Below are positions 41,643 to 49,926 of a stretch of DNA of 64,000 bases, one piece after another. This DNA comes from Chryseobacterium sp. StRB126. Lineage in GTDB: Bacteria > Bacteroidota > Bacteroidia > Flavobacteriales > Weeksellaceae. The stretch is taken from contig NZ_AP014624.1 in the NCBI RefSeq assembly GCF_000829375.1, positions 3,658,001 to 3,722,000 of the forward strand, in the 5' to 3' direction. How positions within the stretch are numbered: position 1 is the first letter of the stretch; every line of letters begins with the position of its first letter. The position numbers were made by a program, and so were the translations under genes. The notes under the pieces were generated by a model. That model searched no databases. It had not been told where the DNA came from and saw only the letters and a list, made by a program, of their open reading frames with translations.

Positions 41643-42345
41643 TTCTTTTTATAATATTCATAACTTCATCCCTATAAGAAATTCCCAAGCTGATCTCATT
41701 CCCTAAAATCCAAATGGAATGATTATCTAAACTGTCAATACGGGAAAGATTGACTGCAAAAGACTTATTGACTCTTACAAACTGATATTCTGGTAATTGC
41801 GATAAAATTGTCTTTATATTCATAGCAGTAATGAGCTTTTGATGTATCGTATGGATTATTACATAATCTTTCATACCTTCAATGTAAGCAATCTCATCCA
41901 GGATCACTCGATTGAGCTTTCGGTTAGCCCTTACAAAAATGTATCCGGAGCCTTCTTTTTGTTCCAGAGCAGATTGAAAATAACGTAATATTTTTCCAAC
42001 AGTCCTTTCCAGTTGTGGTTTCGTAATAGGTTTAATCAAATAATCAATTGTATCAAACTCAAAGCTATCCAAAGCATATTGAGCGTAGGCTGTTGTGAAT
42101 ACAAATTGCATTTTTCCTGTCATTTGTTGGGCAAACTGCAAGCCGCATTGTTCTGGCAGATGAATATCAACAAAGGCAAGATCAACTTCTTGATTTTTAA
42201 TTACCAATAGAGCGTCTTCAACATTCTCATAAGCACCTATACATTGTAATGCTGGAAAAGATTGCAATTGACGGAGTAAGCCCCTTCGTGCAATCATTTC
42301 GTCTTCGATAATGATATAGTGTAACGGTTTACTTATTGATTTCAT
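41626..42345 (-). CDS. LytTR-family response regulator
   Basis: A 239-residue protein. The receiver domain has the acidic pair in I-I-E-D-E, the phospho-Asp in L-A-F-V-D-I-H-L-P and K in Y-L-I-K-P-I. The C-terminal LytTR DNA-binding domain has I-A-Y-I-E-G-M-K-D-Y and F-V-R-V-N-K-S-F-A-V. It overlaps the histidine kinase gene upstream by 17 nt and forms a pair with it. Targets unknown. Confidence 0.93.
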   Translation of the reverse strand: MKSISKPLHYIIIEDEMIARRGLLRQLQSFPALQCIGAYENVEDALLVIKNQEVDLAFVDIHLPEQCGLQFAQQMTGKMQFVFTTAYAQYALDSFEFDTIDYLIKPITKPQLERTVGKILRYFQSALEQKEGSGYIFVRANRKLNRVILDEIAYIEGMKDYVIIHTIHQKLITAMNIKTILSQLPEYQFVRVNKSFAVNLSRIDSLDNHSIWILGNEISLGISYRDEVMNIIKRNALNK

Positions 42346-43375
42346 AGAAAGCTGGTATTTTTAGACTGACTTCAAATAATTCTTCATTTTGGCTGATATT
42401 TATTTCATGCTTAGCTGGAAACAGTATCTCCAGTCGTTTTCGAATGTTGGTTAACCCAACACCGACACCATGACCTTTTACAGTTTTTTTTGCGGGATTA
42501 GAACATGTGAATATGAGATCATCACTTAATACAGATAAAATAATTTTTATATCATAGCTGACGGCTGTCGAAGAAGTACGCAAACCATGCTTTATTGCAT
42601 TTTCAACAAACGGAAGAAACATGTACCGTGGTATTTCTATATTTTCAGGATTTCCCTCAAGCTTAAAATCAATAATATAAATTTCCCTTCGCATCTGTTC
42701 TAGCTGTAGAATGCTCTGCAGCACTTTGATTTCTTGAATTAATGAAATATTCTGATTTGGCATTACATAGAGCTGATGACGAAGGATATCACTCAAATGG
42801 ATTAACATTGTATCCGCTTTTTGAGGAGATTCTTCAATCAATAAATGGATATTGTTAAGCATATTGAATAGAAAATGTGGGTTAATTTGGCTCTCAAGTT
42901 GATTGAGCCTTATCTTTAGTGAGGCATTTTCAAGATCCCTGTATCTTATCTGAGTGAGTATCGAAGATTTGAAAAGCTGCAGGCTTCCAACAGCCAATAC
43001 ATATACTGTCAGAATTATAGAGAGTCCTATAAAATCTGTCCATCCCAAATAAGTCTCCGGCTGTATGCTAAATCCCAGAAAACGCTCAGTGAATACCATT
43101 AGTGCAAAAATGACCAGATAAACTAATAGTAGAGTTATAAAATATGTTCCATACCGTTGTTTTAAGATGACTTTTGGAATTAAAAAGAAATAATGAAGAT
43201 AGAAAAGAAACAGTAAGGTAGAAAAAAGAGCTATTCTCAATAACATAGTATTGATAGCACCAACTTTAATGGAAATAATTCCATCCCCTGCAAAAATAAG
43301 AGCAGATAGAATAAATACATAAAGTATATGTCTTGCCAAATGAAAGTTTTTATCAAAAAAGAAACCTGTAATCAT
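42329..43375 (-). CDS. LytS-type membrane sensor histidine kinase
   Basis: A 348-residue protein. It has four predicted membrane helices in the first 150 residues, then a His_kinase-type segment Q-I-N-P-H-F-L-F-N-M-L-N-N-I, whose His is the likely phospho site, and an ATPase domain (L-P-F-V-E-N-A-I-K-H-G; G-V-G-L-T-N-I-R-K-R-L). The family is typical of Bacteroidota LytS/LytTR pairs. It is the first gene of a two-gene operon with the LytTR regulator. Confidence 0.93.
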   Translation of the reverse strand: MITGFFFDKNFHLARHILYVFILSALIFAGDGIISIKVGAINTMLLRIALFSTLLFLFYLHYFFLIPKVILKQRYGTYFITLLLVYLVIFALMVFTERFLGFSIQPETYLGWTDFIGLSIILTVYVLAVGSLQLFKSSILTQIRYRDLENASLKIRLNQLESQINPHFLFNMLNNIHLLIEESPQKADTMLIHLSDILRHQLYVMPNQNISLIQEIKVLQSILQLEQMRREIYIIDFKLEGNPENIEIPRYMFLPFVENAIKHGLRTSSTAVSYDIKIILSVLSDDLIFTCSNPAKKTVKGHGVGVGLTNIRKRLEILFPAKHEINISQNEELFEVSLKIPAFYEINK

Positions 43376-43535
43376 CCTTCCAAAAGCTTTGAAACCATTT
43401 GCAAAGATACAGACAATGCAATTTATAAAAAAGGACTAAAATTAATTTCTATAAACCCTATTCTTTATACTATACAGATTCAAGCTTAGAAAAGTATCAA
43501 CCTAATTCTGAGGTGTAAAAAATTTTGAGATAAAA

Positions 43536-43787
43536 TCACTTTTTTCTTCTCTTGCTGTTACTGCTATCCCTCCCCGATCTAAATTTAAAAGGCCAAAGAT
43601 TGAGCTCACAAATTCGAATATTTTTTATCTCATTCTCAGAATCAAATACAAGAATATAATCCCGGAATTTATAAATTTACTCAGGCTGGATATTTAAAAC
43701 CCGGGAGATAATATCCGAGAGATCAGATTTCCCAGACATCTGTGATAGAAAATCAAGATAATAAGAATCATTTTCACAGGTTACCTA
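43536..43787 (-). pseudogene. Unassigned gene relic with an in-frame nonsense codon
   Basis: On the minus strand the frame reads C-E-N-D-S-Y-Y-L-D-F-L-S-Q-M-S-G-K, S-D-I-I-S-R-V-L-N-I-Q-P-E, then TAA at 43677-43679. It goes on in the same frame I-Y-K-F-R-D-Y-I-L-V-F-D-S-E-N-E-I-K to 43536. Codon use looks protein-like on both sides, so one stop seems to have split a small gene of about 80 residues. Family unknown. Confidence 0.4.
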
Positions 43788-44003
43788 AGTTTTCTCCTTT
43801 TACTTTCAAAAATAATTGAATTTTACAATTTAAAATTGAAATGAGGTAATGTGCAGCGGAAAGAGTGGTGATCCATTTTTATTTCCGGTAGTAAACCAAC
43901 GCCAATTTACCACTTAGGATATAAGAATAAATTAGATACACATCTCCTTTTTACAGAAGATCTTCCTGATTTTCTGCTAAAGTTTGTTCTATCTTACTGA
44001 TGG
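43788..44003. other. Intergenic region, nothing recognised
   Basis: About 215 bases before the small winged-helix gene, with no supported gene. Confidence 0.4.
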
Positions 44004-44210
44004 TTACTCCTCCTTTATTTGTGAAAGATCAAGGCCCAGTTTTGTAAATTCTTTTATTCCTTTATCAGTAATATAATAATGACGGTCTGCCGGATTATCC
44101 TTGGTAATCCAGCCTTTCTCAACAAATTGCTCTAAAAGGAGCTGTCCTAATTTACCGCCAATATGCTCATAGCAGGCTTTAGCGGGTTTTCTTCCGGTTG
44201 ATTTGTTCAT
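44004..44210 (-). CDS. Small winged-helix (ArsR-like) protein
   Basis: A 68-residue protein with A-C-Y-E-H-I-G-G-K-L-G-Q-L-L-L-E-Q-F, W-I-T-K and R-H-Y-Y-I-T-D-K-G-I-K-E-F, which match the recognition helix and wing of ArsR-type winged-helix proteins but without the N-terminal helices. Such short forms occur in Flavobacteriia. It lies 33 nt after the HAD phosphatase gene and may belong to the same transcript. Confidence 0.65.
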   Translation of the reverse strand: MNKSTGRKPAKACYEHIGGKLGQLLLEQFVEKGWITKDNPADRHYYITDKGIKEFTKLGLDLSQIKEE

Positions 44211-44243
44211 TTCAGTATTGGGTTATAGTTTTTATGGGATGTA

Positions 44244-45044
44244 TTAATTCAGATGAAGGTAATCCTTAATTGTTTTCAGCACTCCAAAGCTGTCATTGGT
44301 ACAGGCTTCAAAATTGGCTACCTGCTTTACGTTCGGATGGGCATTTTTCATGGCGTAAGAGTACTTAGCATTTTTCAGCATTTCTATATCGTTCATATAA
44401 TCTCCGAAAGCCATCGTATTTTCAGGAGAAATACCCAACGATTTTTGCAGTATTTTCAGAGCATTTCCTTTGTTAATATCTTTATTCATAATATCAAGCC
44501 AGTATTCTCCGGAAACAACCACTTCCAGACCGAATTCTTCAAATCTTTTAAGAGCCGGATACAGATATTTTTCAGCACCTTCGGGATGATAGACTGCTAT
44601 TTTAAAGGCTGTATCATCAATTTTTTCCGTAAGATCATCTTTTCTCATGTTTTCAGTATAGTACTTTGAGAAAAAGTCTACAAACTGCTGATCTTCGGTT
44701 TCATAATAAGCCATTTTTTTAGCTGACAATACCGCTTTAGCACCCGGTATTTCACGAATAGCTTTGATGATCTCAACAATATATTTATATTCCAGTATAT
44801 CGGCAAAAAGCTCCTGATCTTTATAGATAATATAGCCGCCATTTTCAGCGATAAAACCGATCTCGCTTTCTATTTCTCCGAAATAATGGGTAATGCCGGG
44901 CATCTGTCTACCGCTTGCAGGGACAAACAGAATATTTCTTTTTTTCAGTTCTTGGTAAACATCCGAAAATTCAGGGCTCATTTCATGGCTGGAATTGAGA
45001 AAAGTCCCATCCATGTCCGTCACAATTAATTTAATCTGTTCCAT
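44244..45044 (-). CDS. Cof-type HAD-superfamily phosphatase
   Basis: The frame is open to 45104, but the ATG at 45044 (M-E-Q-I-K-L-I-V-T-D-M-D-G-T) is the usual start and gives 266 residues. Motif I is D-M-D-G-T (nucleophile Asp), motif II is V-P-A-S-G-R, and motif IV is G-D-Y-M-N-D-I-E-M-L (GDxxND). The cap domain is of the Cof type. Substrate is likely a sugar phosphate, in line with the gal genes upstream. Confidence 0.9.
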   Translation of the reverse strand: MEQIKLIVTDMDGTFLNSSHEMSPEFSDVYQELKKRNILFVPASGRQMPGITHYFGEIESEIGFIAENGGYIIYKDQELFADILEYKYIVEIIKAIREIPGAKAVLSAKKMAYYETEDQQFVDFFSKYYTENMRKDDLTEKIDDTAFKIAVYHPEGAEKYLYPALKRFEEFGLEVVVSGEYWLDIMNKDINKGNALKILQKSLGISPENTMAFGDYMNDIEMLKNAKYSYAMKNAHPNVKQVANFEACTNDSFGVLKTIKDYLHLN

Positions 45045-45118
45045 AATTTTATTGGGCAAAGCAATTGCATGTATCAGAATCACAATTTGCTTATTCTTTT
45101 TCAAAGATATTGATTTTA

Positions 45119-46168
45119 TTATTTTTTCTTGTAACGAATGGTCGGAAGGTTTCTTAATATGGCTGCGCTTTGCTCCGGAGTAATGTCGCGCTGAGGTTCT
45201 GCCAGCATTTCATATCCCACCATAAATTTTTTAATTTCCGCACTTCTGAGCAGCGGGGGATAAAAATGCATATGAAAATGCCATTCCGGATGTTCCTTCT
45301 CATCTGTAGGCGACTGGTGGATTCCTGCAGAATAAGGAAATGATGCTTCAAAAAGATTGTCATAAATCGTGGTCAGGTTCTTGATAATCAAAGCAAAAGA
45401 TTCTTTTTCTTCTTCAGAAAATGCCGCAATATTTTCTCTTTTCTGTTTACTGATAATCATCGTTTCATATGGCCATGATGCCCAGAATGGCACCAATGCT
45501 GCAAAATATTCATTTTCTGTAACCATACGCTCCGCAGCTTTAGTTTCCTGCTGAAGATAATCTTCTAATAATGTTCTGTTATTTTTTTCAAAATAGAATT
45601 TCAATTGATCCTGGGTTTTCTGAACCATAGCCGGAATGGACGACTGTGCCCATATCTGGCCGTGCGGATGAGGGTTGCTGCAGCCCATAACACTGCCTTT
45701 GTTTTCAAAAATCTGAATGTAATTGATATGGTCCAAAGCAGCCAGTTCATTAAACTGCTCCTGCCATACATCCACCACACTTTTTATCTGTTCCACAGAC
45801 ATTTCCGGTAAGGTGAGACTATGATTTTCAGAAAAACAAACCACCCTGTTGATTCCGCGTTCCGGAAGAAGGGTAAAAAAACCGGAATGTTCTTCAGAAA
45901 AGCCAACTTCTTCATTCAACAATGCCCCGAAATCATTATTAAAAACATAAGTCCCTTTATACTCAGGATTTCTGGCTCCCTTAGCACGGATATTCCCGGA
46001 ACACAGATAGCAATCCGGATCGTATACAGGACGATTTTCTTCTCCACTATCTTCTTTCTGTCCCTGCCATGGCCTGTTTGCACGTTGCGGGGAAACCAGT
46101 ATCCATTCATCCAATAGAGGATTATACCTTCTATGGGGATGCTTATTACGGTCAAACGATATATTCAT
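45119..46168 (-). CDS. galT: Galactose-1-phosphate uridylyltransferase
   Basis: A 349-residue protein. It has P-H-R-R-Y-N-P-L, the zinc-ligand-type C-Y-L-C, the active site C-S-N-P-H-P-H-G-Q-I-W (HPH with the nucleotidylated His), and W-H-F-H-M-H-F-Y-P-P near the C-terminus. The enzyme converts galactose 1-phosphate and UDP-glucose to UDP-galactose and glucose 1-phosphate (Leloir pathway, cytoplasm). It overlaps galK by 17 nt. galE and a mutarotase are not seen in the window. Confidence 0.97.
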   Translation of the reverse strand: MNISFDRNKHPHRRYNPLLDEWILVSPQRANRPWQGQKEDSGEENRPVYDPDCYLCSGNIRAKGARNPEYKGTYVFNNDFGALLNEEVGFSEEHSGFFTLLPERGINRVVCFSENHSLTLPEMSVEQIKSVVDVWQEQFNELAALDHINYIQIFENKGSVMGCSNPHPHGQIWAQSSIPAMVQKTQDQLKFYFEKNNRTLLEDYLQQETKAAERMVTENEYFAALVPFWASWPYETMIISKQKRENIAAFSEEEKESFALIIKNLTTIYDNLFEASFPYSAGIHQSPTDEKEHPEWHFHMHFYPPLLRSAEIKKFMVGYEMLAEPQRDITPEQSAAILRNLPTIRYKKK

Positions 46169-47336
46169 TGGTGTATTCTTTTATCCCGTCGGAAATTTTA
46201 ACCTGATAAATTTTCATCTGAATATCGAAATTTTCCAGATATTTTTCACTGATGATCCGGATCACTTCTTCAGCTTTATTTTCCTGAATCAGGTTGATGC
46301 TGCAGCCTCCAAAGCCACCTCCCATGATTCTCGCTCCCAACACTCCTCCCTGCTGTAATGCATTTTCCACTAAAAAATCAAGTTCATTGCAACTGACCTC
46401 AAATTCTGTTGAAAGCCCGGTATGGGTTTCTGTGAGAAGTGTTCCCAAATATTCAATATCACCTTCTGAAATAGCTTTGGCAGCCATTTCCACTCTGTGG
46501 ATTTCTTTAAGAAGATAGAGACATCTTTGATATGAAATACTTCCCATTTCTTCTTTAACCATGTCAAGCATGGCCAGCGTAAAATCTCTGAATTTTTCTA
46601 TTTCCGGGAAGTTTTTCCATAAAACTTTTTTCCCGTTTTCAACATCTTTACGCCTTTCATTATAACCGGATGTCAGATGGCTATGCTTTACACAGCTGTC
46701 AAAAAGAAGCAGGCTGTATCCTTTAAGATCAGCATCAAAATATTGATGCTCCAGAGAATTACAATCGAGCATAATTACTTTATTTTCTTTTCCGAAAACA
46801 GAGGCAAACTGGTCCATAATACCGCACTGAACTCCCGCAAAAGAATGTTCCGACTTCTGCCCGATCACCGCAATTTCTTTTTTTGAAATCTGAAGATCAA
46901 AAAGTTCGTTGAGGATATAAGCAAATCCACATTCAAGGGCTGCTGATGAAGAAAGCCCTGCTCCCATCGGAATGGTACTGCTGAAGACAATTTCCATCCC
47001 ACAAAATTGGTTTTCCGGCTTCTGTAACTGACTGAAAACGCCCAGAATATAGTTCATCCACATCTGCTGTACCGGTTTTACCTCCATCGTGACATCAAAT
47101 GTATATTTTTCTCCAAGGTCTTTGGCAATAATTGTACACAGACTAGTCTGCGGAGTCTTACGGACAGCAAAACAGATGTATTTATCTATAGCAGCAGGTA
47201 ATACAAAGCCATCACTATAATCTACATGCTCACCGATAATATTAATTCTTCCCGGTGAAAGGAAAATATGTTCGGGTTCTGATTTGAACTCAGCTTTAAA
47301 CTTTTCTAGGGTTGCATTAATTAACTGTTCATCCAT
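46152..47336 (-). CDS. galK: Galactokinase
   Basis: A 394-residue protein with the galactokinase signature G-R-I-N-I-I-G-E-H-V-D-Y-S-D-G. The GHMP ATP-binding motif is P-M-G-A-G-L-S-S-S-A-A-L, and the C-terminal G-A-R-I-M-G-G-G-F-G-G-C is motif 3. It phosphorylates galactose at C1. It is followed by galT with 17-nt overlap and preceded by transaldolase at 90 nt. Confidence 0.97.
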   Translation of the reverse strand: MDEQLINATLEKFKAEFKSEPEHIFLSPGRINIIGEHVDYSDGFVLPAAIDKYICFAVRKTPQTSLCTIIAKDLGEKYTFDVTMEVKPVQQMWMNYILGVFSQLQKPENQFCGMEIVFSSTIPMGAGLSSSAALECGFAYILNELFDLQISKKEIAVIGQKSEHSFAGVQCGIMDQFASVFGKENKVIMLDCNSLEHQYFDADLKGYSLLLFDSCVKHSHLTSGYNERRKDVENGKKVLWKNFPEIEKFRDFTLAMLDMVKEEMGSISYQRCLYLLKEIHRVEMAAKAISEGDIEYLGTLLTETHTGLSTEFEVSCNELDFLVENALQQGGVLGARIMGGGFGGCSINLIQENKAEEVIRIISEKYLENFDIQMKIYQVKISDGIKEYTNEYIV

Positions 47337-47426
47337 ATCAATCTTTTCTGATAAAACAGATCTTAGGTGATCTAAAGAATAAAACTACTGAATTTATAAC
47401 AGAGATTATACTTTTCCTGCCCAACC

Positions 47427-48080
47427 TTATTTCATTTTTTGTGAATCTTTAATGAACTGATCTAATCCTGAATCTGTGAGCGGATGTTTAAGAAGAGAAA
47501 GTATAGGGGCCAATGGGCAGGTTACAACATCAGCACCGATCTTTGCACAGTTCACAATATGCATGCTGTGGCGAACAGAAGCTGCCAGGATCTGTGTCTG
47601 AAAAGCATAATTATCATAAATTGTCCTGATTTCTGAGATCAGATGAAGACCATCTGTAGAAACATCATCCAGCCTTCCCAGAAACGGAGAAACATAAGTT
47701 GCTCCGGCTTTAGCAGCCAGTAATGCCTGGCCCGATGAGAAAACAAGCGTACAATTGGTCTTTATTCCCTTTTCAGAAAAATACCTGATGGCTTTGATTC
47801 CATCCTTAGCCATAGGAACTTTTACAACAATCCTTGGGTGTAATGCGGCAAGCTCTTCGCCTTCTTTAATCATTTCTTCGAAAGTAATTCCCAATACTTC
47901 AGCACTTACATCCCCATCCACAATATTACAGATTTCAAGGTAATGATGATGTATATTTTGCTTTCCTGAGATCCCTTCTTTTGCCATCAATGAAGGATTA
48001 GTAGTTACCCCGTCCAGAACACCAAGGGCATTGGCTTCTTCTATCATCGCCAGATTGGCGGTATCAATAAAAAATTTCAT
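47427..48080 (-). CDS. tal: Small-type transaldolase
   Basis: A 217-residue protein of the FSA/small transaldolase class: F-I-D-T-A-N, T-T-N-P-S-L, the Schiff-base Lys in V-V-K-V-P-M, N-C-T-L-V-F-S. It has Glu in S-A-E-V-L and Phe in Y-V-S-P-F-L-G-R; fructose-6-phosphate aldolase has Gln and Tyr at these two positions. These residues favour transaldolase activity, linking pentose phosphates and glycolysis. It is the first gene of the galK-galT group and is downstream of the AraC gene. Confidence 0.9.
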   Translation of the reverse strand: MKFFIDTANLAMIEEANALGVLDGVTTNPSLMAKEGISGKQNIHHHYLEICNIVDGDVSAEVLGITFEEMIKEGEELAALHPRIVVKVPMAKDGIKAIRYFSEKGIKTNCTLVFSSGQALLAAKAGATYVSPFLGRLDDVSTDGLHLISEIRTIYDNYAFQTQILAASVRHSMHIVNCAKIGADVVTCPLAPILSLLKHPLTDSGLDQFIKDSQKMK

Positions 48081-48171
48081 AGATATTATTATCGTTTATA
48101 AGTGTTAAATTTACACTTATATTTTGATAAATCATCATGAGAATATATTTTTTTACTGGTCTTCAAAAAAA

Positions 48172-49044
48172 CTATTCCATGAAGTAATTAAACTCTTTCC
48201 TGTACTGAGAAGGACTTTTTTGGATATACTCTTTAAAAGTTTTATTAAAATAACTGAAATTATTAAATCCGGACTCAAAGCAGACTTCTGTAATGCTCAA
48301 AGGCTGCTCCGCCAGAAGCTTAAGCGCATGGGTAATTCTGTATTCGTTTACAAAACGGGTAAAGGTCTTATTGGTGATTTTTTTAAAATAACGGCAGAAA
48401 GACGGTACTTTCATATTAGCAAGATCAGCCACATCTTCGAGAGTAATGGATTCTTTGAAATGGTCTTTGACGTAATTAAATATAAGATTGATTCTTTCAT
48501 TGTCTTCAATCTGTGTCTGAAGGTAATATTTCCCTGCATTCAGGATTCTGTAATCCTGAGTAACAGACAGCTCATCCAATATTTTCAAGAATCTGCAAAG
48601 CCTATCCAGAGAATAAGCCTCATGCATCTCTACAATATCCTTTCCAATCGTCTTTTTTACCTGTTCACCAAATACAATTCCTGCCTTGGATTTTTCAAGC
48701 AAAGCAGAAATCCTCTGCATCTCCGGAATATTCCAGATAGGTTCTCCTAAAAAATCTGGTTTAAACTGGATCACCATTTCATAATCATTATGCGTATTCT
48801 CATTGGTAAGCCCGCAGTGTGGAAGATTGCTTCCTATCAAAACAAGGTCTCCGTCTGAAAAATAAGAAATACTGCTTCCGATCTGTCTTTTACCGGAACC
48901 TTTACAGACAAAGATCAGCTCAATCTCTGGATGATAATGCCAGACATGTGATTTTATATTCTCATTGGTCAGAAATTTCAAGCTGGTAAAACTACTGCCT
49001 ATAGTAGGCCTTACAGCTTCAAAAGATGGATTTACATGCTTCAT
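48172..49044 (-). CDS. AraC-family transcriptional regulator with cupin domain
   Basis: A 290-residue protein. The N-terminal cupin has W-H-Y-H-P-E-I-E-L-I-F-V, D-L-V-L-I-G-S-N-L-P-H. The C-terminal AraC domain has I-T-L-E-D-V-A-D-L-A-N-M-K-V-P-S-F-C-R-Y-F-K and S-I-T-E-V-C-F-E-S-G-F-N-N-F-S-Y-F-N-K-T-F-K, a classical pair of helix-turn-helices. It is upstream of and co-directional with the transaldolase/gal genes and probably regulates sugar use. Confidence 0.93.
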   Translation of the reverse strand: MKHVNPSFEAVRPTIGSSFTSLKFLTNENIKSHVWHYHPEIELIFVCKGSGKRQIGSSISYFSDGDLVLIGSNLPHCGLTNENTHNDYEMVIQFKPDFLGEPIWNIPEMQRISALLEKSKAGIVFGEQVKKTIGKDIVEMHEAYSLDRLCRFLKILDELSVTQDYRILNAGKYYLQTQIEDNERINLIFNYVKDHFKESITLEDVADLANMKVPSFCRYFKKITNKTFTRFVNEYRITHALKLLAEQPLSITEVCFESGFNNFSYFNKTFKEYIQKSPSQYRKEFNYFME

Positions 49045-49200
49045 AAGACAAAAAAACTTACTTTCATATGTAAAATTAACAAATAATACATCAATAATAA
49101 CAATTGAAGTTAATATAAGACATAAATATGAAAATTTACTTATAGCCTAAGAAGTATTGCTGTCATAGTTTTGCAATAATAATTCTAAAAGCGTTAACCC

Positions 49201-49797
49201 ATGAGCACATTATTAAAAGCCGTATTTTTTGCTGGAGCCTTATTGTTCTCAGCAAATGTAATGAGTAAGGACAGAGATTTTTCCCTTTCCATTGGAAACG
49301 TACAAGCCAAAACATTGAACTTTGAGCTTTCAAATGCCAGAAGTGTATCTGTTTTTGTTTATAACAATGCACATGATGAGCTATTTTTCGAGAATTTCGC
49401 AGATGGAGATCATGTAACAAAGACCTATGATTTTCAGAATTTTACACCTGGAACTTATTATCTGGTAGCAGAATCGGAAGTGAAAATAGAGAAATACAAG
49501 ATAAAAATCAATGCTGATAATGTTATGGAAGTGGAAAAAACACCTGTAAGTGCTGTCCATAAGCCTGAATATATCATTTCCGGGCATATGGCAATACTCC
49601 GCATGACTGATGTGAAAGGCCCTGTAAGCATTTCTGTATATGATCTTTCCAATACCACCTATTATAACTCCAACAGAAAATATGCAGACGGAAAAGTGGA
49701 TATCACTTTTGATCTTGATCCCAAAACAGCTGACCAATATATCATTCGGGTTGAAGAAAACGGAAATGTGTTTAACAAAATGATTTCTCTCCGATAA
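49201..49797 (+). CDS. Secreted protein of unknown function
   Basis: A 198-residue protein. Signal peptide (L-L-K-A-V-F-F-A-G-A-L-L-F-S-A-N-V), then a beta-rich body with two similar beta units (residues about 40-90 and 120-185; Y-Y-L-V-A-E-S-E and Q-Y-I-I-R-V-E-E mark the same strand). It looks like a pair of Ig/T9SS-like sandwiches but has no typical sorting signature. It is divergent from the AraC gene. Terminates at 49878-49926. Confidence 0.7.
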   Translation: MSTLLKAVFFAGALLFSANVMSKDRDFSLSIGNVQAKTLNFELSNARSVSVFVYNNAHDELFFENFADGDHVTKTYDFQNFTPGTYYLVAESEVKIEKYKIKINADNVMEVEKTPVSAVHKPEYIISGHMAILRMTDVKGPVSISVYDLSNTTYYNSNRKYADGKVDITFDLDPKTADQYIIRVEENGNVFNKMISLR

Positions 49798-49877
49798 ACC
49801 GGAATACATACAGATAGATTGACAGATCGATCATTCCAAATTATTTTGGATTAAAATTTTACTTACAGTTATTGTTT

Positions 49878-49926
49878 TGAGGCAGCTCTCATTTCCGATC
49901 AGGAAAAAGAGCTGCCTCATTTTTTT
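49878..49926. terminator. Strong bidirectional terminator between the secreted protein and the xylan operon
   Basis: Perfect 11-bp stem TGAGGCAGCTC (49878-49888) / GAGCTGCCTCA (49909-49919) and a run of T's (49920-49926). It ends the plus-strand gene and the six-gene minus-strand operon. Confidence 0.9.

Noticed and set aside
47427..48080. Calling the small aldolase fructose-6-phosphate aldolase
   Set aside because: The positions that are Gln and Tyr in that enzyme are Glu and Phe here, which points to transaldolase.
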